Assembly: GCF_022132145.1 (NCBI RefSeq)
Contig: NZ_JAJISP010000001.1
Coordinates: 1,426,001 to 1,490,000, forward strand
Source of the DNA: Pseudomonas sp. MMS21 TM103
GTDB taxonomy: Bacteria; Pseudomonadota; Gammaproteobacteria; Pseudomonadales; Pseudomonadaceae
Direction: 5' to 3'
Length of the DNA: 64,000 nt
Under the pieces are notes generated by a model, which did no database searches, was not told the DNA's origin, and worked only from the letters and a program-made list of their open reading frames with translations. The position numbers and the translations under genes were made by a program. This document shows, in pieces, positions 1-7,388 of the stretch. Numbering within the stretch: position 1 is the first letter of the stretch; every line of letters begins with the position of its first letter.

Positions 1-390
1 ACCATCGAGCACCTGCCGAACCCGCAACAACTGGTCGCCAACTATGCCGCGCTGCTGGCCGAGCATGGCCAGGTGATCGCCTCAGTGCCCATCACCCCGA
101 CCCTGGACGGCAACCCGCACCACCTGCATGACTTCAGCAAAGCCTCGTTTTTCACCCTGTTTCGCAGCCACGGTCTTCGCCCGGATCAGCAGTTCGAGCA
201 GATCCAGTGGTGGCAATTCAAGGGCTTGTTCGCCAAACGCCCGATCAAGCAGCACCGCTCCGAAGGGGTGGGCAACGCCGTGCTGCAGTACTACCGCAAG
301 CACCCGCTCTACCTGCTGCTGCGCCTGCGTTCGATGCTGCGCTACGGCTTCAGCAATCGCTACCTGACCTGCAATTTCAGGGCGCCCTGA
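1..390 (+). CDS. class I SAM-dependent methyltransferase, C-terminal part (cut by window edge)
   Basis: An open frame runs from base 1 to a TGA and gives 129 residues with no start, so the N-terminal SAM-binding half lies outside the window. The visible part begins TIEHLPNPQQLV, the pattern that follows the post-motif strand in Methyltransf_11/23 type enzymes, and continues with AEHGQVIASVPI, the usual 'report in prose' strand. The tail is rich in Arg, Tyr and Leu (YYRKHPLYLLLRLRSMLRYG). The substrate cannot be read from this fragment. The gene is followed by a gene-poor, decayed strip. Confidence 0.6.
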   Translation, partial: TIEHLPNPQQLVANYAALLAEHGQVIASVPITPTLDGNPHHLHDFSKASFFTLFRSHGLRPDQQFEQIQWWQFKGLFAKRPIKQHRSEGVGNAVLQYYRKHPLYLLLRLRSMLRYGFSNRYLTCNFRAP

Positions 391-496
391 AAGCGCGGAA
401 GTCGTGGGGTGGGAGTGGCGGGCGGTTAAGGGCGGCCAGTCCGGTGTGCGGAGAGAGCCCCCTCGCCAGGGGCGCGAGCAATGTGGGTTGGGTAAT

Positions 497-569
497 CCCT
501 TACAGCATTCGAGCCGCTCGCTTCGCACACCGGGACGGACTAAAGCCCTCCCTTCACTTAGCGTTAGGC
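497..569 (+). other. possible degenerate integron attC recombination site
   Basis: The right end reads CACTTAGCGTTAGGC, close to the R' core (GTTRRRY, here GTTAGGC at 563-569) of attC sites found in Pseudomonas and other chromosomal integrons. The left end has CCCTTAC (497-503), two mismatches from the expected complement GCCTAAC, followed by AGCATTCGAGCCG, which resembles an L'' box. The inner arms pair poorly and no integrase gene is seen. The site sits about 30 bases before a decayed SnoaL-like gene, the sort of small gene often carried by cassettes. This is a weak call based on motif shape. Confidence 0.3.
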
Positions 570-599
570 GACAGAATCCAAAATGGAGGAAGTCAAACG

Positions 600-993
600 A
601 TATCCAATTCCGAAGATGTACTCAGGGCAATGTGCCAGTCTTACGCAAATGCCATTACCGCAAGTGACTCGGCTAAATACGCAGCAATCTTCACCGAGGA
701 CGCGATTCGGATGCCTCCAAGGGCAAATCCAGGATACGGTCGGGAACAGATTCAAAAGGGCGAGCAGGCAGGCTTCGACGTTGCAAAATGAAATGTGAGT
801 TTTTCTCCCCGCAATGCGCTTTCGATTGCTGATCGACTGGGTATACGGCATCGCTGATGTCGAAGTCTTTCTGGTTGACCATGCTGATGGCAACACTGCC
901 GATTTTCGATTAACGGCGTCGCGGCTACTGCAACAACAATCATCTGGTGGATGGTTAGTTGAGCGGCAGATGTGGAATCGCAAGCCAGAGTGA
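600..993 (+). pseudogene. SnoaL-like / DUF4440 (SgcJ/EcaC-type) small protein, decayed
   Basis: The frame encodes NSEDVLRAMCQSYANAITASDSAKYAAIFTEDAIRMPP and GYGREQIQKG, typical of the NTF2-fold SnoaL/DUF4440 family ('A-AISAGDAAALAALYAEDAVLLPP'). It stops at a TGA (789-791) that reads as Trp in relatives. The same frame then continues as NVSFSPRNALSIADR, and near 837-841 the reading moves to another frame that gives VYGIADVEVFLVDHADGNT and ends ERQMWNRKPE at 993. The expected start codon is ATA (600-602) behind a good GGAGGA, so the ATG has also been lost. Three independent lesions indicate a dead gene. Function in relatives is varied and cannot be assigned. Confidence 0.75.
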
Positions 994-1560
994 TTTTGTG
1001 GCGAAAATAACTGTATCTGAGGGCATTATTTGATCAGCTCCGTTAGTGCCAACGCTATAAGGAGCTCGCAGTAGAAATTTCTCCGGGCAATGACCAGCAG
1101 CTTAGCGAGGCGCTGCAGTCCATTGCGGCTTCGTCTCCAGCGCAGAGCCGCGCATGCTGGGTAACCCTCCTTGGTTCAGCTGCATCGTTGATTAGAGTTT
1201 TCCGCCTGTTGGTGATGCGTGAGCGGGGATAGTCGGTAGCTTGCTTGAATCCGGGCAGGAGAACTCCTAGGCTGTGAGTGTCCGGTTTCACTGTGCACAG
1301 GGGCTCCGTAGGCCGAGATCAAGGTTCACTACGGGGTGTGATACCCGACCCTGTTTCCCTTCCCGATCGGTATAGCGGTCCAAGCATTATCAGGTATGTC
1401 TTCGGCAAAACTCCCGGGCCCGCTGCCATTTATGTGAGGGCTGCATGATGATCAAGATACATACGAATTTCGCGCATCAACGGGGGGGCAAGGTGCGGCA
1501 GGGGGGGTACCGGGAGCCGAAACGGGCCGCAGTCCTCGATGCTTGTCTGTCGGCGGCGGT
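994..1560. other. gene-poor strip, nothing recognised
   Basis: This 567-base stretch holds no frame that looks like a known protein. Short open frames exist on both strands but lack ribosome sites and family-like sequence. Two G-runs of seven bases lie at about 1481-1507, just before the MFS gene. It may be further debris of the accessory material that carried the broken SnoaL-like gene. Confidence 0.5.
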
Positions 1561-2832
1561 ATGAGGTCTCTTTCGAGCACAGGATTTTCGCTGTTAGGTG
1601 CAGCGTTGGTCGCGATCAGTTTCGGGCTCGCGCGCTTCGCGTTCGGGCTGTTCGTGCCCCCTATCCGCGCCGAGCTGGAACTGACGCCGTACGTGATCGG
1701 CATCATCGGCGCGCTGCCGCTGATCAGTTTCTTGCTGGCCACGCTGGTCGCGCCGTTCGCCGCCGATCGCCTCGGTGCCCGCAACACCGCGGTGCTGTCC
1801 GGTGTTTTCGGCGTCGGCGGTCTGGCGCTGATCAGCCAGGCCTCTGCCGCCCTTTCGCTCGGCGTAGGCGTATTCGCCTGTGGCATCTGCACCGGCCTAA
1901 TGATGCCGGCGTTGACGGCCGCCATGCAGGCACTGGTGAAACGCTCGCTGCACGGACGCGTCAGCGCGGTCATGAACGCGGGTACCAGCATTGGCGTGAT
2001 CGTTGCCGTACCGGCGGTTCTGTTCCTGGCCGGCGCCTGGCGTTTCGCCTACCTGTCCTTTGCCGTCCTGGCGGGTATCGGGGTGATTGCCGCGTGGTAC
2101 TTCATCCCTTCAGTATCGCGGGTCACGCCAGCGAACGCCGCGCCACCGCCTCCGATCAGCGCCCTGCAGTGGTCGCGTCTGTTCAGGCTCTCGCTGTTTG
2201 CATTCGTGATGGGCTTCGTCTCCTCCGCGTACTGGATCTTCGCGCCCGATCTGGTGGTCACCCTCGGCGGCCTGCCGCCCGGCGCAACCGGGGGGCTGTG
2301 GCTAGCGGTTGGCATCGCCGGTCTCGGCGGCGCCGTGGTGGCCGACCTGGCCGATCGCAACAACCCGGCCATTACACAGGCACTGATGCTGACGATGCTG
2401 TCTGCGAGCCTGGCATTGCTCGCCGCCAGCCCCGGTCAGCTGGTGCTCGCGAGCTTTTCCGCGCTGGTCTTCGGCCTGGCCTACATGAGTCTGACCGGGC
2501 TCTATCTGATGACCGGCATTCGCCTGCTGCCGGGCCGACTGTCGATGGGGCCGGTACTGCCATTCATGGCCGTCTCAATCGGCCAGGCGACCGGCTCGCC
2601 TGTCGTCGGCGTGCTGGTGAGTGAATTCGGCTACGCCGATGCGTTTGCCATGTTTTCGGCAATCGGCATCCTCGCGGCGGTCTTGTCGCCACTGTACCCG
2701 CGTTACATTGACCATGGGCCCGAGGAAGAGGCCGAGGACGATACCGGTCTACAGGCAGCGTTCGATCACCAGCTCCTGGGCGAGGATGGCGAGCCACTAA
2801 AACCCATCATGGAAGAAGCTATAAACCCGTAG
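1561..2832 (+). CDS. MFS transporter (YbfB/CynX-like), cytoplasmic membrane
   Basis: The 423-residue product has about 12 hydrophobic segments. The first (GFSLLGAALVAISFGLARFAFGL) and the inter-helix sequence FAADRLGARNTAVL match the major facilitator fold; the loop 2-3 motif A is present as DRLGAR. A soluble linker rich in Pro and Ala (about residues 185-200) separates the two six-helix halves. The C-terminus carries an unusual acidic tail (HGPEEEAEDDTG). The substrate is unknown. I use the ATG at 1561; an in-frame TTG at 1543 is possible. The gene stands alone, so its neighbours give no hint. Confidence 0.8.
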   Translation: MRSLSSTGFSLLGAALVAISFGLARFAFGLFVPPIRAELELTPYVIGIIGALPLISFLLATLVAPFAADRLGARNTAVLSGVFGVGGLALISQASAALSLGVGVFACGICTGLMMPALTAAMQALVKRSLHGRVSAVMNAGTSIGVIVAVPAVLFLAGAWRFAYLSFAVLAGIGVIAAWYFIPSVSRVTPANAAPPPPISALQWSRLFRLSLFAFVMGFVSSAYWIFAPDLVVTLGGLPPGATGGLWLAVGIAGLGGAVVADLADRNNPAITQALMLTMLSASLALLAASPGQLVLASFSALVFGLAYMSLTGLYLMTGIRLLPGRLSMGPVLPFMAVSIGQATGSPVVGVLVSEFGYADAFAMFSAIGILAAVLSPLYPRYIDHGPEEEAEDDTGLQAAFDHQLLGEDGEPLKPIMEEAINP

Positions 2833-2971
2833 CCGGCACTAGAACCAGAGTAACCGGGACACCCGGGACGCTGATCGTTGACGTCAGTCTCTTTCGGGCC
2901 AGGCGCGCACCGTGTCTTGAAAGAAGCCTTCAGCGGGCGCGTTTCGCGGCGATCCTGGGTCAGCAGCCTTG

Positions 2972-2989
2972 GCGTAAGCGCGCTTACGC
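2972..2989. repeat. perfect 18-bp palindrome upstream of nrdJa
   Basis: GCGTAAGCGCGCTTACGC is its own reverse complement. It lies about 190 bases before the nrdJa start and 140 bases after the MFS gene. It could be a dimeric repressor operator or a cruciform-prone site; nothing in the sequence decides between these. Confidence 0.55.
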
Positions 2990-3026
2990 AGGAAAAGGCG
3001 CAGGAAAAGGGGACTGATTTATTTTT
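2990..3026 (+). repeat. short direct repeat and GGGGACTGATTTATTT motif
   Basis: AGGAAAAGG occurs at 2990-2998 and again at 3002-3010, and the second copy runs into GGGGACTGATTTATTTTT. I associate the string 'GGGGACAGATTTATTTTTC' with scattered intergenic repeats of gammaproteobacteria, often near REP-associated transposases, so this may be a solitary remnant. No transposase is present here. The rest of the region up to the nrdJa ribosome site holds nothing I recognise; in particular no B12-box of a cobalamin riboswitch is visible. Confidence 0.35.
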
Positions 3027-3179
3027 CATATTTTTACGGCCTGGCCGCCGCTTCTGGCCGGTTGCTGCCTTCCTCCCACAAGCCATCCCCCACGATAACC
3101 GGCGACGCTCCGCTTCACGTGCCTGCTAAGGTGAAAGGCAGGATGTGCTCGTATCACCTCGGCGGCAGGAGGGCGGTAG

Positions 3180-5321
3180 ATGGCCAAGCGCGCGGGCGGC
3201 AGTTCGGCAGCGGCCGCGGGGATTGCCCTGCAGGCCGCGGCGCTGGATATCTGGGCGCAAAAGTATTGCCTGCGCGACCGCGACGGCACGCCGCTGGATG
3301 CCGATATCGATGGCACCTGGCAGCGCATCGCGCGGGCCCTGGCCGAGGTGGAGGCGCCGCAGTTGCGCGAGCATTGGTATGCGGAGTTTCTCTGGGCGCT
3401 GCGCAATGGCGCAATTCCGGCCGGCCGGATCGTCGCCAACGCCGGCGCGGAGGCCTACAAGCCGGCCACCTCGACCATCAATTGCACGGTCTCCGCGACC
3501 ATCGAGGACTCGATGGAGGACATCCTCGGCAAGCTGCTCGAGGCCGGGCTGACGCTCAAGGCCGGCTGCGGCATCGGCTACGAGTTCTCCACCCTGCGCC
3601 CGCGCGGCGCCCTGGTGTCCGGCGCCGGGGCGCAGACCAGCGGGCCGCTGTCGTTCATGGATATCTTCGACAAGATGTGTTTCACCATCAGCTCGGCCGG
3701 CGGCCGCCGGGGGGCGCAGATGGCCACCTTCGATATCGCCCACCCGGATGTGCGCGCGTTCATCGACGCCAAGCGCGAGGATGGCCGTCTGCGCCAGTTC
3801 AACCTGAGCCTGCTGGTCGGCGACGACTTCATGCAGGCGGTGGAGACCGACGCCGACTGGCCGCTGTTGTTTCCGGTGCATGCCAAGGAGCGCGCCGCGC
3901 TGGATCTCGATGACCCGGCCCAGGTGCGTTGGCGCGACTGGCCGCTGCACCAGGGCTATTGCGTGCGCGAGGACGGCCTGGTGGCCTGCAAGGTCTACGG
4001 CACGCTGCGCGCCCGCGAACTGTGGGACGCGCTGATGGCGACCACCTACGACTATGGCGAGCCGGGCTTCATCCTGATCGACCGGGTCAACCAGCAGAAC
4101 AACAACTGGTGGTGCGAGGACATCCGCGCGAGTAATCCCTGCGGCGAGCAGCCCTTGCCGCCCTACGGTGCCTGCCTGCTTGGCTCGCTCAACCTGACCG
4201 CCTTCGTCGAGGCGCCGTTCGCCGCCAACGCGCGCTTCGATTGGGACAAGTTCCGCCGCGTGGTGCGCATCTTCACCCGCCTGCTGGACAACGTGGTGGA
4301 GATCAACGGCCTGCCGCTGGCGCCGCAGCGCGCGGAGATCTTCGCCAAGCGTCGGCATGGCATGGGTTTTCTCGGCCTGGGTTCGGCGCTGGTGCTGCTC
4401 AAGCTGCGCTATGGCAGCCCGCAGGCCTGTGCGTTCACCGAGGAGGTGGCGCGCGAAATGGCCCTGACCGGCTGGCAGGTGGGGCTGGAACTGGCCGAGG
4501 AAAAAGGCCCGGCACCGCTGCTGGCCGAGCAGTTCGAGGTGACCGCGGCGATGCTGCGTCGGCGCCCGGAGATGCTCGCCGACGGCCATAAGGTCGGCGA
4601 CCGCCTGCCGGGCCGGGTGCTGCACGCCAAGTATTCGCGCTACATGCAGCACCTGGCCGAGCATGCGCCGCAACTGGTGGCGGCGCTGGCCGAGCGTGGC
4701 GCGCGCTTCACCCATCACAGCTCCATCGCGCCCACCGGCACCATCAGCCTGAGCCTGGCCAACAACGCCTCCAACGGCATCGAGCCGAGCTTCGCCCAGC
4801 GCTATTCGCGCAACCTGATTCGCGCCGGGCGCAAGGCCAAGGATAGGGTCGAGGTGGTCAGCTACGAGCTGCTGGCCTACCGCGCGCTGGTCAACCCGCA
4901 TGCCCAGCCCGGCACTGACGACCCGGCCGAGCAGCTGCCGGACTACTTCGTCAGCAGCGAGGACATCAGCCCGACCGAGCATGTGGACATGCAGGCCGCG
5001 GCGCAGCAGTGGGTCGACTCGTCGATCTCCAAGACCGCCAACGTGCCCGCCGATTACCCCTTCGCGGGGTTCAAGGACATCTACCGGTACGCCTGGCGCC
5101 AGGGCCTCAAGGGCTGCACCACCTTTCGCTTCAACCCGGTGGCGTTCCAGGGCGTACTGGTCAAGGAGGCGGACCTGGCGCGTACCCGCTATCGCTTCGA
5201 GCTGGAGGACGGCAGCCTGGTCGATCTGGCAGGTAATGAGGAGGTCGAGTACGACGGCGAGGTGCACAGCGCCGCCAACCTGTTCGAAGCCCTGAAGGAA
5301 GGCTATTACGGCAAGTATTGA
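3180..5321 (+). CDS. nrdJa: class II (adenosylcobalamin-dependent) ribonucleotide reductase, large catalytic part NrdJa
   Basis: The 713-residue protein reduces ribonucleotides to deoxyribonucleotides with a radical generated from coenzyme B12, so it works with or without oxygen. Seen are AGCGIGYEFSTLRP (the first cysteine region and substrate loop), SNPCGEQPLPPYGACLLGSLNL (the N-x-C-x-E active-site signature) at about residue 318, and HHSSIAPTGTISL near residue 518. The ATG follows AGGAGG at 3167-3172. The C-terminal redox-cysteine domain is not in this polypeptide but in the next gene 24 bases downstream, the split arrangement known from P. aeruginosa nrdJab. The gene stands upstream of nrdJb in a clear operon. 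Confidence 0.93.
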   Translation: MAKRAGGSSAAAAGIALQAAALDIWAQKYCLRDRDGTPLDADIDGTWQRIARALAEVEAPQLREHWYAEFLWALRNGAIPAGRIVANAGAEAYKPATSTINCTVSATIEDSMEDILGKLLEAGLTLKAGCGIGYEFSTLRPRGALVSGAGAQTSGPLSFMDIFDKMCFTISSAGGRRGAQMATFDIAHPDVRAFIDAKREDGRLRQFNLSLLVGDDFMQAVETDADWPLLFPVHAKERAALDLDDPAQVRWRDWPLHQGYCVREDGLVACKVYGTLRARELWDALMATTYDYGEPGFILIDRVNQQNNNWWCEDIRASNPCGEQPLPPYGACLLGSLNLTAFVEAPFAANARFDWDKFRRVVRIFTRLLDNVVEINGLPLAPQRAEIFAKRRHGMGFLGLGSALVLLKLRYGSPQACAFTEEVAREMALTGWQVGLELAEEKGPAPLLAEQFEVTAAMLRRRPEMLADGHKVGDRLPGRVLHAKYSRYMQHLAEHAPQLVAALAERGARFTHHSSIAPTGTISLSLANNASNGIEPSFAQRYSRNLIRAGRKAKDRVEVVSYELLAYRALVNPHAQPGTDDPAEQLPDYFVSSEDISPTEHVDMQAAAQQWVDSSISKTANVPADYPFAGFKDIYRYAWRQGLKGCTTFRFNPVAFQGVLVKEADLARTRYRFELEDGSLVDLAGNEEVEYDGEVHSAANLFEALKEGYYGKY

Positions 5322-5345
5322 GCGCCCGGCGCGCAGGAGACGTCC

Positions 5346-6032
5346 ATGGTGGTGAAGATCGAGCAGCGCATCACCGGCTTCCAGGTAATCGACGAGGTCG
5401 AGGCGATGCAGCGCGCGGCCGCCGCCGAAACGCCAGCGCCGGTGCAGATGGACGAAACCCTGCAGCGCCCGGAGAGCCTGTTCGGCGTCACCTACAAGAT
5501 CAAGTCGCCGCTGTTCGAACATGCGCTCTACGTCACCATCAACGACATCCTGCTCAACGCCGGCACGCCCCACGAGCAGCGCCGGCCGTTCGAGATTTTC
5601 ATCAACTCCAAGGGCATGGAGCATTTCCAGTGGATAGTGGCGCTGACCCGGATCATGTCGGCGGTGTTCCGCAAGGGTGGCGACTGCACCTTCCTGGTCG
5701 AGGAGCTGAAGGCGGTGTTCGATCCGCGCGGCGGCTACCTCAAGCGCGGCGGCGTCTACATGCCGTCGCTGGTGGCCGAGATCGGCGCGGTGCTGGAGCG
5801 CCACCTGATCGCCATCGGCCTGCTCGAGGGGCATGCGCTGGATGAGGCGCAGCGCCGCTTGCTGGCGGAGAAGTGGGCGGTCTACCAGGCCAGCCAGGAT
5901 GCCAGCGCGGTGGACCCGGGCGAGGGCTTCCCGCCCGGCGCGCTACTGTGCAGCAAGTGCCAGACCCAGGCGCTGGTGCACCTGGAAGGTTGCGCCACCT
6001 GCCTCAACTGCGGGTATTCCCGGTGCGGCTGA
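5346..6032 (+). CDS. nrdJb: class II ribonucleotide reductase, C-terminal subunit NrdJb
   Basis: The 228-residue protein corresponds to the detached C-terminal part of B12-dependent ribonucleotide reductases. Its N-terminal two thirds (YKIKSPLFEHALYVTINDI, RRPFEIFINSKGMEHFQW) match the TSCPD-type domain of NrdJ. The tail, CSKCQTQALVHLEGCATCLNCG, holds paired CxxC motifs expected to bind zinc and to carry the thiols that re-reduce the active site. The gene lies 24 bases after nrdJa with a GGAGA ribosome site, so the two are co-translated. It converges on thrB. Confidence 0.9.
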   Translation: MVVKIEQRITGFQVIDEVEAMQRAAAAETPAPVQMDETLQRPESLFGVTYKIKSPLFEHALYVTINDILLNAGTPHEQRRPFEIFINSKGMEHFQWIVALTRIMSAVFRKGGDCTFLVEELKAVFDPRGGYLKRGGVYMPSLVAEIGAVLERHLIAIGLLEGHALDEAQRRLLAEKWAVYQASQDASAVDPGEGFPPGALLCSKCQTQALVHLEGCATCLNCGYSRCG

Positions 6033-6063
6033 GGCGCCCGCGTGATCCGGCGCAAGCGCTGGA

Positions 6064-7014
6064 CTAGAGGGCGAAGGGCAGCGCCACCTCGACCTGCTGC
6101 CGCTGCAGCAGGCGGTGCTGGAACTCGCCCGGATCATGGATCAGCACTTCCTGGCCGGCGAAGGAGTCGGCGGCGATCAGGCGCGACAGCCAGAAGCGCA
6201 CGCAGGCGATGCGCAGCATGGCCGGCCAGAGTTCGGCCTCGGCCGGGGTGAAGGGACGCAGGGCGGCATAGGCACCGAGCAGGGCCTGGGCGCGGTGCGG
6301 GTCGAGACTGCCATCGGCGTCCGAACACCAGTCATTCAGGGTAATTGCCAGGTCGTAGAGCATCGGGCCGGCGCAGGCGTTATAGAAGTCGATCACCCCG
6401 GACAGGTGATTACCGTCGAACAACACGTTGTCGCGGAACAGGTCGGCGTGCAGGTTGGCTCGCGGCAGAGCGAGGATGCGTGGCTTGAGCGCATGAATCT
6501 CGGCCAGGGCATCGCGCAGCAACGGCAATTGCGCCTCCGGCAGTTTCAGCGCCAGGCTGGGCCCCTCTTCGAGCATCCAGTCCAGTCCGCGATCACTCTT
6601 GCGTTCCAGCACGTGGGCGCGGGTGGCCAGGTGAATGTGCGCCAGCAGGCTGCCGACTTCCTGGCAGTGGTGCGGGTTGGCCAGGCTGACGTGCTTGCCC
6701 GGCAGGCGCGGCTGCAACAGCGCCGGTTTCTCCGCCAGGCTGCGCAGCGCTTCGCCGCTTTCGGTGCGCAGAGCGTAGGGCACCGGCAGACCGGCCTCAT
6801 GCAGGACATCGAGCAGTTCGATAAAGAACGGCAGGTCGGCGCTGGGGCCGCGCTCGATCAGGGTCAGGACGAACTCGCCCTGCTCCAGGCTGACGAAGAA
6901 GTTGCTGTTCTCGCTGCCCGCGGCAATGCCCTGGAAATCGCGCAGGCGACCCAGGCCGTAAGGCGCGAGAAAGGCTTCCAGCTCGTGACGCTCTAAGGGG
7001 GTGAATACCGACAT
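6064..7014 (-). CDS. thrB: homoserine kinase (ThrB, aminoglycoside-phosphotransferase fold)
   Basis: This 316-residue enzyme phosphorylates L-homoserine with ATP in threonine biosynthesis. It is the APH-fold form typical of pseudomonads, not the GHMP kinase of E. coli. The sequence shows the kinase loop HADLFRDNVLFDG (about residues 185-197) with the catalytic Asp, and the metal-binding GVIDFYNAC that follows. The N-terminus has AAGSENSNFFV, which forms the nucleotide loop. The DUF2782 gene upstream ends about 15 bases before it and is likely co-transcribed, as in P. aeruginosa. Confidence 0.9.
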   Translation of the reverse strand: MSVFTPLERHELEAFLAPYGLGRLRDFQGIAAGSENSNFFVSLEQGEFVLTLIERGPSADLPFFIELLDVLHEAGLPVPYALRTESGEALRSLAEKPALLQPRLPGKHVSLANPHHCQEVGSLLAHIHLATRAHVLERKSDRGLDWMLEEGPSLALKLPEAQLPLLRDALAEIHALKPRILALPRANLHADLFRDNVLFDGNHLSGVIDFYNACAGPMLYDLAITLNDWCSDADGSLDPHRAQALLGAYAALRPFTPAEAELWPAMLRIACVRFWLSRLIAADSFAGQEVLIHDPGEFQHRLLQRQQVEVALPFAL

Positions 7015-7029
7015 ATCAGAACCGCCAAC

Positions 7030-7314
7030 TTACCATTTGAAGATTTCCCAGGATGGAATCAGCATGTCCGGCGAGTCCGAGCGGACGAAGTTGCCGTCAC
7101 TGCCATCGGCGCGCACCAGGAAGTAGGGCTTGCCGGTCTTGGGGGTGATTTTAATTGCATAGAGGAAGCCATTGACCCGGTATTCCTCAACGGTGCGGTC
7201 GCCTTCCTGGCGGATGGTCACATCCGGCTCGGCCGAGGGTGCATCATCGGCAAATGCCGCAAGCGGAATGACTGCCAACAGGCTGGCCAGCAACAAGCGA
7301 TTGAGTGTGCGCAT
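7030..7314 (-). CDS. DUF2782 small exported protein
   Basis: The 94-residue product starts with a signal peptide (MRTLNRLLLASLLAVIPLAAFA, cleavage after AFA). The mature part DVTIRQEGDRTVEEYRVNGFLYAIKITP and SWEIFKW at the end are the conserved blocks of the DUF2782 family, found beside thrB and polA in pseudomonads. Function is unknown; it is probably periplasmic. It is divergent from polA, with 74 bases between the two starts holding both promoters. Confidence 0.85.
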   Translation of the reverse strand: MRTLNRLLLASLLAVIPLAAFADDAPSAEPDVTIRQEGDRTVEEYRVNGFLYAIKITPKTGKPYFLVRADGSDGNFVRSDSPDMLIPSWEIFKW

Positions 7315-7388
7315 GGTAACCTTGTCCCTTTGTTTTCAATGGTGCGGTCATTCTAACGCCGCCCCCGCCGAAAAGGTTGATCCTGCTC

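Noticed and set aside
1055..1291. 78-codon minus-strand frame in the gene-poor strip
   Set aside because: No ribosome site and no recognisable sequence; the plus strand of the same DNA also has only short broken frames.
391..1560. Integron integrase, transposase or prophage gene
   Set aside because: No frame in the strip resembles any of these; only a possible attC remnant remains.
2833..3179. Cobalamin riboswitch before the B12-dependent reductase
   Set aside because: No B12-box or matching paired elements could be found in the leader.
3126..5834. 902-codon minus-strand open frame opposite nrdJa and nrdJb
   Set aside because: It is the mirror of strongly conserved coding DNA; high GC makes long antisense frames common and the translation (rich in His, Arg, Gln) matches no family.
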